Positions 1-8,685 of a stretch of DNA of 64,000 nucleotides are shown here, piece by piece. A program made the position numbers and the translations under genes. How positions within the stretch are numbered: position 1 is the stretch's first letter; each line of letters begins with the position of its first letter. The notes below the pieces were generated by a model. It had not been told where the DNA came from and did not search any database. It saw only the letters and a program-made list of their open reading frames with translations. This DNA comes from JBJXGE01 sp046154185 (lineage in GTDB: Bacteria > Planctomycetota > UBA8108 > UBA1146 > JAJFFE01): positions 62,001-126,000 of the forward strand of contig JBJXGE010000001.1 in assembly GCA_046154185.1 (NCBI GenBank), written 5' to 3'.

Positions 1-143
1 TCCACGCCATGGAGCGCTTGCGCTTCGCGCCGTGTTCGCCTATTGAGTGCGACCGAAGTTGGCGGTTTGAGACCCAATACATTGAAATACGGGACGCCAA
101 TCGAGCAGAAAAAGTAGGGAACGCGGACACCCGCTCCGCTGGA

Positions 144-665
144 ATGGACACGGTCATGGGCGAGCAGCGCAACAAGGAAAGCATCAGCGACGGCAAAGTC
201 GTCACTCTTCACTATACATTGACGGGCGTGAACGGCGATGTGCTCGACTCCACCGAAGGCCAGGATCCGTTCACCTATCTTCACGGCACGGCGAGCATCG
301 TTCCGGGGCTCGAGTCGCAGCTCACAGGACAGACGGCGGGCACGCACCTCAAGCTCGTCGTGAAAGCGGTGGACGGCTACGGCGCGTTCGATCCGGACGA
401 TGTCGAGATCGTGCCGCGCAGCAGCTTCCCCGCGGACGCGCAGCTCGAGACGGGGATGCAGATTCACGTCGAAGACGAAGAAGGTGAGGAGTCGAACGCC
501 TGGATCTCCGCAGTCGACGAGGACGAAGTGAAACTCAATTTCAACCACCCGTTGGCGGGCGAAGAATTGAATTTCGCGATTCAGATCCTGGAAGTTCGAG
601 CGGCGACGCGCGAAGAAATCGCCCACGGTCATGCGCACGGCGCGGGCGGACATCATCATCATTGA
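144..665 (+). CDS. slyD: SlyD-type FKBP peptidyl-prolyl cis-trans isomerase
   Basis: A 173-residue cytoplasmic FKBP-fold prolyl isomerase and probable metallochaperone. The N-terminal half carries the SlyD pattern: a strand with DGKVVTLHYTL, then FTYLHG and the VPGLESQLTG turn that closes the FKBP domain. The insert-in-flap (IF) chaperone domain follows (AYG-like GYGAFDPDD and VPRSSFP, then an acidic stretch). The tail ends in a His-rich cluster (HGHAHGAGGHHHH), the usual nickel-binding tail of SlyD, though shorter than in E. coli. I chose the ATG at 144; an ATG at 156 is equally possible, because neither has a strong ribosome binding site. The frame runs back to position 9, but the residues before 144 do not resemble the family. 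It converges on the diguanylate cyclase gene with only 15 bases between the stops. Confidence 0.88.
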   Translation: MDTVMGEQRNKESISDGKVVTLHYTLTGVNGDVLDSTEGQDPFTYLHGTASIVPGLESQLTGQTAGTHLKLVVKAVDGYGAFDPDDVEIVPRSSFPADAQLETGMQIHVEDEEGEESNAWISAVDEDEVKLNFNHPLAGEELNFAIQILEVRAATREEIAHGHAHGAGGHHHH

Positions 666-680
666 GTGTCCGTGCGGCGA

Positions 681-1583
681 TCAGTCGCTGACGGCGTTGC
701 GTCCTTTGGCTTTCGCTCGATAAAGCGCCGCGTCGGCGAGCTGGCTGAGAATTTCGGCGTCACTGACCGCGGGGCCGAGCGCGGCGACGCCGATCGATAT
801 GGTCACGTGCAAGCGCAGCTCGCCTTTCGCGATTTCATGCGTCGCGACGGCATGTCGGATCTCCTCCGCCACCAAGAGTGCTCGGCCGCAATCATGGTGA
901 TCGAGAAACGCGATGAATTCGTCGCCGCCATAGCGACAAGCCTGACCGCGCGCGCCGATCGCCTGCGCGATAATCGGTCCGGTCTGGGCGATAATGTGCG
1001 CGCCGACCGGATGACCGTGCTGGTCATTGATGCGCTTGAGACCATCGAGATCCATCATCAGTAGCGCCAGAGCTTCGCGGCGTGCGACCGCGTCGAGCAC
1101 GCGGTATTTTAATTGCTCATAAAAACGCCGACGCACGATCAGGCCGGTCAGCTCATCGGTGAACGCCCAATCCATCATCACGCGACCATGTTCTTGCTCG
1201 GCTTCGTCCTCGAGGACGAACTTCAGCACTGTGCCACCGATGAAGATCTTGTCACCTTCCTTCAGCAACGTCGGCGCGCTGAGCGGTGCGTCATTGAGCA
1301 TCGTGCCGTTGGTCGACTCGAGATCCGACAACTCGAATGGGCCTTGCCCGGAGAGTCTTCTCACACCGATGTGGCGCCGCGAGATCTGCTCGTCGAGCAA
1401 GTTGACATCCGCCGCCCCACGTCGACCGATGACAACAAAGTCGCGATTCAAATCGATGCGCAACCCGAGATCCGGCCCCAACAAGACGCGCAACGTGGGG
1501 ACTTTCGCGTGCGGAAGCGCCTCCGTGATGGGCTTGCGATTCACGCGGGTCGTTTGATGATCGTCGTCGGGCAAGATTGGCAT
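681..1583 (-). CDS. FHA domain - GGDEF diguanylate cyclase
   Basis: A 300-residue cytoplasmic signalling protein. After about 45 residues comes a forkhead-associated domain (about 48-125) with the phosphothreonine-binding signature: GRRG, the SRRH turn and DLESTNGT. A GGDEF domain follows (about 140-298), opening with the usual DELTGL and carrying an intact active-site RYGGDEF and a DLDGLKRIND metal-binding segment. It is therefore predicted to make cyclic di-GMP from GTP, gated by binding to a phosphorylated partner. No RxxD inhibitory site stands at the usual place before GGDEF. I chose the ATG at 1583, where family similarity begins; the frame stays open to 2270 but that part lies inside the MacB gene and reads as Arg-rich nonsense. 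It lies 77 bases downstream of the MacB operon and may be co-transcribed. Confidence 0.9.
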   Translation of the reverse strand: MPILPDDDHQTTRVNRKPITEALPHAKVPTLRVLLGPDLGLRIDLNRDFVVIGRRGAADVNLLDEQISRRHIGVRRLSGQGPFELSDLESTNGTMLNDAPLSAPTLLKEGDKIFIGGTVLKFVLEDEAEQEHGRVMMDWAFTDELTGLIVRRRFYEQLKYRVLDAVARREALALLMMDLDGLKRINDQHGHPVGAHIIAQTGPIIAQAIGARGQACRYGGDEFIAFLDHHDCGRALLVAEEIRHAVATHEIAKGELRLHVTISIGVAALGPAVSDAEILSQLADAALYRAKAKGRNAVSD

Positions 1584-1660
1584 GGCGGCCGATTCTATAG
1601 CTCGGCTCGAAGCTCTGCCTAGCCGGCGCTTCGCTGCGGTCGAAAGCCGGCAGCGGTTTC

Positions 1661-2926
1661 TCACTCGTGACGGAGCGCAACTATCGGATCCAAGTGCGCC
1701 GCTCGCAGCGCCGGGTAGACGCCGAACACGATGCCGACCAAGGCGCTGATGCCGAGCGCTAGCACGACGCTCGAAAGCGTGACCACGGTCGGCAACTTTG
1801 CGAAATGCTCGATCAACAACGGAATACCGAACCCCACGCCCACGCCGGCAATCCCGCCGAAGAGCGACAACACGACAGTTTCTATGAGGAATTGACTGAT
1901 GATCTGACGGCGGCGAGCCCCGATGGCGCGCCGCACACCGATCTCTCGCGTGCGTTCCGTCACGGACGCGAGCATGATATTCATGATGCCGATGCCACCG
2001 ACGAGCAAACTGATTCCGGCGATCGAGCCGAGCACGATGCTGAACGTGCGCTTCGCCGCTTGCGTCTGGCGCAAAAGCGCCAACGGCACGTGAATTTGAT
2101 AATCGAGTTTCTTGTGGAAGCGCTTGAGCATGGCTTCGACTGCCAGCGCTGTCGACTCCACGCGATCCGTGTCGCTGACTTCGATGATGATCTGCTGCAG
2201 CTCGACGAGCTCGCGGTCGGTCGAGCCGCTCGAGCGCCGCGTGACCATTTCGCCGAATCGCTCGCGGCAAACGTTGATCGGCAAGTAGGCGTCGACATCG
2301 CGATCCGGCGTTTCAATGGCGCCGCCACCGCTGTCATTGCGAATGATACCGACGACCTGAAAGTAACTCGCCCCGATGCGGATGCTTTCGCCGATCGTAC
2401 TCTGAGTCGCGAACAGTCGGCGCGCGCCGGTTTCCGTGAGCACGCACACGCTGGCGTTCTCCGACAAGTCGCGCTCACACAGGGCGCGTCCCGCGATAAG
2501 CGAGCGCTTCACCAATTCAAACCACGTCGGCGTCGTGCCGACGACCCGCAATTCGAGGCTATACTCGCCAAGGCGTCCCTCTTTGCGAAACACGCGCGCG
2601 GGCACGGTCGCGGTCACCGCGGGAAGCGTCGTCCGAATGCGACGCTCGTCTTCGTAGAGGAGTCCATACACGCTCATGAAAGAGCGCCGACTCGCCGCTT
2701 GCTCATCCTCCACGGGCTTGATGGAGTTGATCAGAATATTGTTGCTACCGAGCCTGCGAATCTGCGCCAGAGTTTCGACGCTCGCGCCTTCGCCGACGGC
2801 AAGCATCGCCACGACGCTGCCGACCCCAAACACAACGCCCAACATGGTGAGAATCGAGCGCGTCGTGTGCAGCAGCAGATTTTTAACGCCGAGCCGCATA
2901 TCACGCGCGAAGCGAGATCCCATCAT
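1661..2926 (-). CDS. MacB-type ABC transporter permease (FtsX family)
   Basis: A 421-residue inner-membrane subunit of a tripartite export ABC transporter. It has the MacB layout: one N-terminal membrane helix (about residues 20-45, with LTMLGVVFGVGSVVAMLAVGEG), a periplasmic domain of about 220 residues, then three C-terminal helices (about 290-410) of the FtsX fold. The loop TERTREIGVRRAIGA is a family hallmark. In the MacAB-TolC class the permease does not pump substrate through itself; it drives periplasmic export by mechanotransmission. Here the ATPase is a separate gene, whose stop overlaps this start as ATGA (2923-2926). Together with the adaptor and TolC-like genes upstream it forms a complete four-gene operon. 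The exported substrate (peptide, lipid or drug) cannot be read from the sequence. Confidence 0.92.
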   Translation of the reverse strand: MMGSRFARDMRLGVKNLLLHTTRSILTMLGVVFGVGSVVAMLAVGEGASVETLAQIRRLGSNNILINSIKPVEDEQAASRRSFMSVYGLLYEDERRIRTTLPAVTATVPARVFRKEGRLGEYSLELRVVGTTPTWFELVKRSLIAGRALCERDLSENASVCVLTETGARRLFATQSTIGESIRIGASYFQVVGIIRNDSGGGAIETPDRDVDAYLPINVCRERFGEMVTRRSSGSTDRELVELQQIIIEVSDTDRVESTALAVEAMLKRFHKKLDYQIHVPLALLRQTQAAKRTFSIVLGSIAGISLLVGGIGIMNIMLASVTERTREIGVRRAIGARRRQIISQFLIETVVLSLFGGIAGVGVGFGIPLLIEHFAKLPTVVTLSSVVLALGISALVGIVFGVYPALRAAHLDPIVALRHE

Positions 2927-3615
2927 GATGCGCGGCCCTCGATTCGATCGACTCGACCATCGCGCATGTAGAGGCGCGAGTCGGCGTGCTCCGCCACGGA
3001 CTCCTCGTGCGTGACCATGATGATCGTGCGTCCGCGCCGGTTCAGGTCCCCGAGCATCTCCATGATTTGCGTCCCAGTCGCCGAATCGAGGTTGCCGGTC
3101 GGTTCGTCGGCGAGCAACACAGCCGGATCGTTCGCAAGCGAGCGCGCAACCGCCACACGTTGCTGCTGTCCGCCCGACAATTCCATCGGCCGGTGGCGCA
3201 AGCGCTCGCCGAGTCCGACTAATTGGGCGAGTTCACGCGCGCGCGCCGCGCTGCGTTGCTCTTCCCAACCAAGATAGTAGAGCGGCAACGCGATGTTCTC
3301 CTCGACCGTCAGCTGCGGAATGAGATTGAAACTCTGAAAAATGAAGCCGAGTCGACGCAAGCGCAAGGCACTGCGTTCGTCGTCGTCGAAATGGCTGACG
3401 TCTTCCCCTTCGATCAAGTAGCGACCCCGCGTCGGCTGATCGAGACAGCCGAGGAGGTTGAGAAGTGTGCTCTTGCCGGAGCCGCTGGCGCCGAGAATCG
3501 CCCAAAAACTGCCCGGCGCGAAACACAGATCGACGCCTCGCAACGCATGCACCTCTTGCCCGCCCATCGGGTAGACCTTGTGCACATCCTCGAGGCGCAA
3601 AAGCGCATCAGTCAT
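2923..3615 (-). CDS. MacB/LolD-type ABC transporter ATP-binding protein
   Basis: A 230-residue cytoplasmic ATPase that powers the adjacent MacB-type permease. All nucleotide-binding motifs are present: Walker A GASGSGKST, Q-loop (IFQSFNLI), signature LSGGQQQRVAVARSL, Walker B VLLADEPTGNLD and the H-loop VTHEE. The signature plus DEPTGNLD is typical of the LolD/MacB/FtsE group. I chose the ATG at 3615 (MTDALLRLEDVHKVY), preceded by an AAGGGCGAG ribosome binding site; an upstream start at 3657 would add residues not seen in the family. The stop overlaps the permease start by four bases, which suggests translational coupling and equal subunit levels. Confidence 0.93.
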   Translation of the reverse strand: MTDALLRLEDVHKVYPMGGQEVHALRGVDLCFAPGSFWAILGASGSGKSTLLNLLGCLDQPTRGRYLIEGEDVSHFDDDERSALRLRRLGFIFQSFNLIPQLTVEENIALPLYYLGWEEQRSAARARELAQLVGLGERLRHRPMELSGGQQQRVAVARSLANDPAVLLADEPTGNLDSATGTQIMEMLGDLNRRGRTIIMVTHEESVAEHADSRLYMRDGRVDRIEGRAS

Positions 3616-3672
3616 CGACTCGCCCTTTTTGCCGCTGCTCGATAAGGGTCCGCACAAAATTTGCGCGGACCT

Positions 3673-5502
3673 TTAATCACGGCGCGGAGTCTCAGTCGTC
3701 GTGCCGCGCTCTTGCGCGCCGCGTGCTTCGCCGGAGCTTGGGGTCGGTGGTGTCGCACCATCGCGCGGCTCGCGCTCGCCGCGCGAACGGTTACCACGCC
3801 CACGCTCATTGCCACCCGTGCGGCCTTCTTGCCGCCCTTCCGGACGCGCCCCGTCGCTCCCGCGCATGCGCGGCGCGCCATCGGCGCCCGGCGCCGCGTC
3901 CGCCGCGGCGCCACTCGGTCTGCTCGCGCCGGACGGTGCGTCGCGCACTGGTTCGTTCTTGTTGTCGAAGGGCGCCGTCGGAACGTTGGTATTTTTCGCG
4001 CCGCGCTCCAAAGGTGGCGCGAGCAGAACCTTTTGGCCGGCGACCAGCCCGCTGAGCACGCGGACCACGCTGTTGTTGTCGAGTCCGATTTCGATGTTGA
4101 TCGGGGCTGGGTCGGTCGCAGTCGGCACGTACACCGTGTGGCGACCGTCTACGAGCATCACAGCCTGTACCGGCACGTAAAGCGCGTCAGCATACTCATC
4201 GATGAGAACCTCGGCGCGGCAGCTCATGCCGGAGCGCAGCTCTTGAGTCTCACCTGTCAAATGCACGACTGAGTTGTAGACCTTGAGATCCGGGTTCATC
4301 CAGACACTTTGCGCATCGGGCAAGGGCGCAATCCGCGCGATGCGGCCCTCGAAGCGTCGGCCCGGCACGGCGTCGAGCGTGACGATCACCGGCATCGACT
4401 CCCGCACCTTGTCGAGATGCGACTCGTGAAGTTTGAGTTCCGCCGTCATCGACGACGCCGTCGGCAAGTAGACGAGTTCTTGGCGCTCTCGCACTTCCTG
4501 CCCTTCCGCTAGCGGTTCGGAGCTGCCGCCGCGCTGGTTGCTTTGACCGGACGTCGCATAAACGACCATCGCCGCGATCGGCGATACGACGCGACATTTC
4601 TCGATCTGCTGTTCGATCTTCGTGAGTTTCGCGCGTTGGCGCTCGAGCTCGGACTCTCTGGTCTCGTGCTCCTTCTCGGCCTGCACAATGTCGGCGGCCG
4701 CCTTGAGCTTGACGCGTTCGAGCGCGCGGTTTTTCTGGAGTATGTCACTCTCGAGTTCGTCGACGCGACGTTTCTTCGTGTACTCTTCGAGCAGCTCGAG
4801 CGCACCTACCGCCAGTTTCTTGTCGATCTCGGCCCGTGTCAGCGCCAGCTTGTCGGCTTCCAGCTCAGTCTTCGAAATATAGTCATTTGCCGCGAGTTTT
4901 TCGGACCACTGCAGTTTATCCGCGGCGCGCTTGAGCTCTTCGTCCGCAATCGCGATGCGTGATGCCGCCTCATCTCGGAGTTGTGGATACTCACCCACTT
5001 GGTACTTTTTGTCATCCTCCACCGCGAAACGCGCCTCGAGCTCAGCTTGCGCGATATCGCTCTCCGCTTGATTACGCGTAACGGCGAGAATCTCGCGCGC
5101 GCGGACGTGCGCGGCTTCCGCGTTCTTCACGACGATCTGTTGTGCCAACCGATCATCCTGCAACTGACTCGAATCCAGCTCGACGACGAGATCGCCCGGT
5201 TTCACCATCGAGCCCTCGGAGACGAGCGAGATGATCGTCGTGCGCCCCTCGACCTCGTTCTTGAGGACGACTTGATCCCGGTTTTTGATGGTGCCGGATT
5301 GCGTCACACTGATGCGTAGCGGACCTCGTTGTACTTCGCAGAGCGGTTGATCAGCGCGATCGACACCCGCCGCGCCGCTGTCCTCGCGGCGGAACACCAA
5401 CACGCTGGTGATCAGCACGACGGCGATCCCGAGACAAAGCACGAGCAACCCGAGTCGACCGCGCGCGCGCCGGCGACCATCCTTGTTCGAATTTGAATCC
5501 AT
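3673..5502 (-). CDS. HlyD/MacA-family periplasmic adaptor subunit
   Basis: A 609-residue membrane-fusion protein linking the inner-membrane MacB unit to the TolC-like channel. An Arg-rich start is followed by one membrane helix (about 17-38), a beta-barrel/lipoyl part (GTIKNRDQVVLKNEVEG and MVKPGDLVVELD), a long alpha-helical hairpin (about 125-310, heptad-like and rich in Glu, Lys, Ala) and the second lipoyl/beta-barrel half. It is much longer than E. coli MacA (about 370 residues). The excess lies in the long coiled coil and in a disordered C-terminal tail of about 100 residues rich in Arg, Gly, Pro and Asp. I chose the ATG at 5502, which has GAGGAA seven bases upstream; the alternative ATG at 5526 overlaps the TolC gene stop as ATGA but has a poor ribosome binding site. 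Confidence 0.88.
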   Translation of the reverse strand: MDSNSNKDGRRRARGRLGLLVLCLGIAVVLITSVLVFRREDSGAAGVDRADQPLCEVQRGPLRISVTQSGTIKNRDQVVLKNEVEGRTTIISLVSEGSMVKPGDLVVELDSSQLQDDRLAQQIVVKNAEAAHVRAREILAVTRNQAESDIAQAELEARFAVEDDKKYQVGEYPQLRDEAASRIAIADEELKRAADKLQWSEKLAANDYISKTELEADKLALTRAEIDKKLAVGALELLEEYTKKRRVDELESDILQKNRALERVKLKAAADIVQAEKEHETRESELERQRAKLTKIEQQIEKCRVVSPIAAMVVYATSGQSNQRGGSSEPLAEGQEVRERQELVYLPTASSMTAELKLHESHLDKVRESMPVIVTLDAVPGRRFEGRIARIAPLPDAQSVWMNPDLKVYNSVVHLTGETQELRSGMSCRAEVLIDEYADALYVPVQAVMLVDGRHTVYVPTATDPAPINIEIGLDNNSVVRVLSGLVAGQKVLLAPPLERGAKNTNVPTAPFDNKNEPVRDAPSGASRPSGAAADAAPGADGAPRMRGSDGARPEGRQEGRTGGNERGRGNRSRGEREPRDGATPPTPSSGEARGAQERGTTTETPRRD

Positions 5503-5522
5503 GTGCTGTTCCTCAGGAAAAC

Positions 5523-7286
5523 TCATTCGTCAGAACCGACTTTCGCATCGGTTGCTGCCACCGGCTGAAACTCTTCCCAACGACCATCGCCGCCGACGTG
5601 TAACACGCCGAGATCGCGCTGCAACTCGAGCTCGCCAACGCGGTAGTCGATGAGTGCAGCCGTCTGTGCGTCTTGCGCCGCGAGCCAATCCTCCTGCGCC
5701 TCGAGTTCATCGCGCGTCTCCGCGCGCCCGGCCTGGCGGAACATCTTGGTCGAGTTCACGCGCTGCTCGGCGAGCGCGGTGGCGACAATTTGGATGCGGT
5801 AACTTTCGCCCGCGCGTCGCAAGACGCGCAGACTGAAACGAACATCGCTCTTGATTTGATCCTCGAGTTCCTCGACATCGCGAAGTCGACGCTCAACTTC
5901 GATCAAGGCATTTCGGTAGGCGTTCCGCTCGGCGGTGCGTTCCCAAGGCAAATCGAGATCGAGGCCGGCGGCATAGAAGCCGCGGTCGAAACGCAGCTTA
6001 CTGTCCGGCTGGTCCGCACTGCCGAGCGAACGCCCTTCGCCTATCGCGGCGCTTCCGCTGAGTTCGAGCCCGGCGCGCAACGCGTCGGCGGCAATGCGTT
6101 CGGCGCGCCTTGCATCCTCGAGACTGCCGAGCGCCACCTTAAGATCGAGTCGGCGTTCGAGCGCGAGCGCGATGGCGCTCGCTTCGTCGAGCTCGAGCGG
6201 TCCACGCGGTGGAATTGTCGGCGCGCTGCCGGCTTCTTCGGCGACCGCACTCTCGCGACTCGCGATGGACGTCAACATCTCACGCGTCGCGGTCGTGAGA
6301 CTCTCTAACTCCGCACGATCCACGATCACGCGCGAATCAGCCGGTAGGCCGAGTGTGAGCTTGAGAGAATCGAGTTGTGTATCCGAACTCTCGCGCGCCG
6401 CGTTGACGCGGTCGCGCGCCCGCAACTCATCCTGACGCGCTTGGTCGACTTGCACTTCAGGAAGCCGACCCGCGTTGGCGAGTTCGCGCGAACGCTTCGA
6501 GACGAACAGCAAACGCCGGTAGCTCTCTTCGGCGTTCTCGACCTGATCGAGCTGCGCGAGCGCGGCGAAGTACTCGCTCGCGATCCGCACCGCAAAAGTC
6601 TGCTTGAAGCGCTCGAACTCTTCGATCGCATACACGATATCGCGTTCGGCTTGAGTGAGCGGTTCGCTCGCGATCGCGCGGCCGGCGCCGCGCAGGAGCG
6701 GAATACTGATCGAGGCATCGGCCACTAATCCCAGTGCAGACGGTCGTTCGCCTGTGAGAAGCTTGACAAGATCGATGCCGAGGCTGGTCGCGAAGCTCGC
6801 ACCATTCTTGAGAACCTTCGTGACGCCGACATCGCCGGTCTCGGAAAATCCCGCGACGCGCGGTTCAGCGCTGGTGTCTTCACTGTAGAGCCCACTCACG
6901 AGTCCCGAGAAAGTTAGACGGTAAGCGTCGCGGGCGAGATCGAGCGCAAGCGCGGCGCGAAACACATCTTCCTTCCGCCTCTGATATTCGCGGCTGCTGG
7001 AGGCGCCAAGGCCGAGCGCCTCGATCAGAGTGAGCGTGTGCGGCGCCGTTTGAGCCGACACGACCGGTGTCGGATTCACGCGCGTCAGCATCGCGACGGG
7101 CAGCAGCTGCGAGTCGATGAGCCGCTGGCGCAAAGTGTCAGAGGGGCGTTCAACGGTGAAGTTCTCTGTGCGGCCGAGCGCCTGCTGCTGGCCGGACGCG
7201 ATAATGCGCAAGGCGACCTCATCCGCCGCGCGGCGATGCTCAGCGGCAGAACGGCAACTTGTCGCGAGTGCCAGCATCAGGGGCAC
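5523..7286 (-). CDS. TolC-family outer-membrane efflux protein (probable lipoprotein)
   Basis: A protein of about 587 residues, the outer-membrane channel of the MacAB-type export system and the first gene of its operon. Two internally related halves rich in long Glu/Arg/Ala helices are typical of TolC. Telling segments are LRDVEELEDQIKSDVRFSL and repeated ALxLxxxRLDLKVALGSLEDA-like helix starts. Near the N-terminus LALATSC is a lipobox, so it is probably a lipid-anchored OprM-like member. The start is uncertain: the first standard start codon (GTG, 7286) leaves an almost empty signal peptide. The same frame upstream to 7346 encodes a good hydrophobic leader but has no ATG, GTG or TTG. An in-frame ATC at 7340 lies 8 bases after GAGGAG (see findings). 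Confidence 0.85.
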   Translation of the reverse strand: MPLMLALATSCRSAAEHRRAADEVALRIIASGQQQALGRTENFTVERPSDTLRQRLIDSQLLPVAMLTRVNPTPVVSAQTAPHTLTLIEALGLGASSSREYQRRKEDVFRAALALDLARDAYRLTFSGLVSGLYSEDTSAEPRVAGFSETGDVGVTKVLKNGASFATSLGIDLVKLLTGERPSALGLVADASISIPLLRGAGRAIASEPLTQAERDIVYAIEEFERFKQTFAVRIASEYFAALAQLDQVENAEESYRRLLFVSKRSRELANAGRLPEVQVDQARQDELRARDRVNAARESSDTQLDSLKLTLGLPADSRVIVDRAELESLTTATREMLTSIASRESAVAEEAGSAPTIPPRGPLELDEASAIALALERRLDLKVALGSLEDARRAERIAADALRAGLELSGSAAIGEGRSLGSADQPDSKLRFDRGFYAAGLDLDLPWERTAERNAYRNALIEVERRLRDVEELEDQIKSDVRFSLRVLRRAGESYRIQIVATALAEQRVNSTKMFRQAGRAETRDELEAQEDWLAAQDAQTAALIDYRVGELELQRDLGVLHVGGDGRWEEFQPVAATDAKVGSDE

Positions 7287-7340
7287 GACCAGGAAGCTCG
7301 CGAACGATGAAACGGACGTTGCGCAATCTCTGTTAGCGAT

Positions 7341-7803
7341 GTTCGCGACTCCTCATGAGCAGATCTCGCCGCATCAGCTCCGGTTGGAGTGAGCTAGCAA
7401 CCGGCCTACGATAGCAGATGCAAGCCAGTGTTGGATGCGTGCGGTACCGATCGCCTTGGGGTGCTGTCCGCTGCACCGTCGCCATTTCGCGGCACCCGAA
7501 ACGGCTCACGATGATCGGGCGCGTTTTCGGAGCGATTCGTCCCGCGCCGCGTGCGGCTGAGCCCGACCGGACTCGCGGACTTCCGACGTGATAGGGCTCG
7601 ATCGAACTCGAAACGTCTCGACACCGGCGACCGCTAGCTAGTTCTATCTTCAGAAATCGCCGTTCCACGCGCTCCTGGCAGCAGCGGCAAGTCCCGCCGC
7701 TCACGCGCGCGACCGCCGCCGCAAGTGGAAGAAAACGTCCGCGATATCGTAGACTCGATAAGCGGCCTGCGACCATCGCGTGACTCAGAATCAGCAAGGA
7801 GCT
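7341..7803. other. Divergent intergenic region, no supported gene
   Basis: A 463-base spacer between the minus-strand export operon and the plus-strand sugar genes. It should hold promoters for both. Short frames on the minus strand (7333-7797, 7634-7915) have Arg/Ser-rich compositions with no family resemblance, so I call no gene. The one clear structure is the hairpin at 7380-7404. Confidence 0.5.
7380..7404 (-). repeat. Inverted repeat in the leader of the export operon
   Basis: CCGGTTG (7380-7386) and CAACCGG (7398-7404) form a perfect 7-bp stem with an 11-base loop. It lies about 40 bases upstream of the probable translation start of the TolC-family gene. It could be a leader hairpin or a regulator's binding site. 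No T-run follows on either strand, so it is not a simple terminator. Confidence 0.4.
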
Positions 7804-8685
7804 GTGCTGAAAATCCTCGTTCTCGGCGCGAGCGGCATGCTAGGCCACATGGCGTGTCGCACACTCGCGGCCGCTCACGATTTACAGGCGACGGTTCGAA
7901 CGGCGGAGAGTGCACGGCGACTCGGCAGAGTCTTACCGAGCGATCGCATCATCAGTGGGTTCGACAGCGATGATGAGTTCGCGCTCGAGCGACTCCTCGC
8001 ATCGCAGCGACCGCAGGTAGTGCTCAATTGCATCGGTATCGTCAAGCAACGAGAAACAGCACGACACGGCGCCCGCTGCGTGCGCGTCAACGCGCTCTTT
8101 CCGCACTTGCTCGCCGATGCGCTGGATGCCAGCGGCGGGAAGTTGATCCACTTCAGCACGGACTGCGTCTTCTCCGGCCGCCGCGGCGACTCTGGAATCG
8201 TCGACTTTCCCGATGCGACCGACCTCTACGGGCGTAGCAAATTGCTCGGGGAAGTTTCGCGAGCGCCGCACCTCACGTTGCGCACTTCGATGATCGGACG
8301 CGAGCTGGCGGGCCAAACGGGTCTTTTGGAATGGTTCTTGGCGCAGCGCGGCGGACGAGTTTCCGGGTACGCGCAAGCGCGATTCAGTGGTCTGACGACG
8401 CGCGAACTTTGCCGCGTCATCGGCGAATTGCTCGCTCGTCACGAGTCTTTTCATGGCTTGTGGCATCTAGCTTCCGCGCCGATTAGCAAGTACGACTTGC
8501 TCGTCCAACTCAATTCCGCGCTGCGACTTGGAATCGACATCGCGAGAGAAGACAACATGCGTTGTGACCGAACGTTGAACGGCGCGCCATTCGCTCAGGC
8601 GACGGGCATTCGCGTCGCTTCCTGGAACGAGATGATCGCCGACTTGGCGAAGGATGTAGGAGCGTATGAAGACTGGCGCTGTTGA
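7804..8685 (+). CDS. RmlD-like sugar-nucleotide reductase (SDR superfamily)
   Basis: About 293 residues, an NAD(P)-dependent reductase/epimerase of the RmlD group. The Rossmann motif GASGMLG lies near the N-terminus. HFSTDCVFSG supplies the catalytic Ser/Thr region, and YGRSKLLGE supplies the catalytic Tyr-x-x-x-Lys. RmlD-like reductases such as those of UDP-L-RhaNAc/QuiNAc pathways reduce the 4-keto sugar made by a CapE/WbjB-type dehydratase, and such a dehydratase is encoded by the next gene, which overlaps by 20 bases. The start is unclear: GTG at 7780 has no ribosome binding site. AAGGAG at 7796-7801 sits just before GTG 7804 and CTG 7807, and family similarity begins there (KILVLGASG), so I use 7804. 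Confidence 0.82.
   Translation: MLKILVLGASGMLGHMACRTLAAAHDLQATVRTAESARRLGRVLPSDRIISGFDSDDEFALERLLASQRPQVVLNCIGIVKQRETARHGARCVRVNALFPHLLADALDASGGKLIHFSTDCVFSGRRGDSGIVDFPDATDLYGRSKLLGEVSRAPHLTLRTSMIGRELAGQTGLLEWFLAQRGGRVSGYAQARFSGLTTRELCRVIGELLARHESFHGLWHLASAPISKYDLLVQLNSALRLGIDIAREDNMRCDRTLNGAPFAQATGIRVASWNEMIADLAKDVGAYEDWRC

Noticed and set aside
1..10. A minus-strand gene starting at the CAT at positions 8-10 and running off the window
   Set aside because: Only three codons are visible and no clear ribosome binding site precedes it, so it cannot be supported.
1584..2270. Upstream extension of the diguanylate cyclase frame, adding about 230 residues
   Set aside because: It lies antiparallel-free within the MacB gene on the same strand, is Arg/Ser-rich nonsense, and the FHA part begins only after the ATG at 1583.
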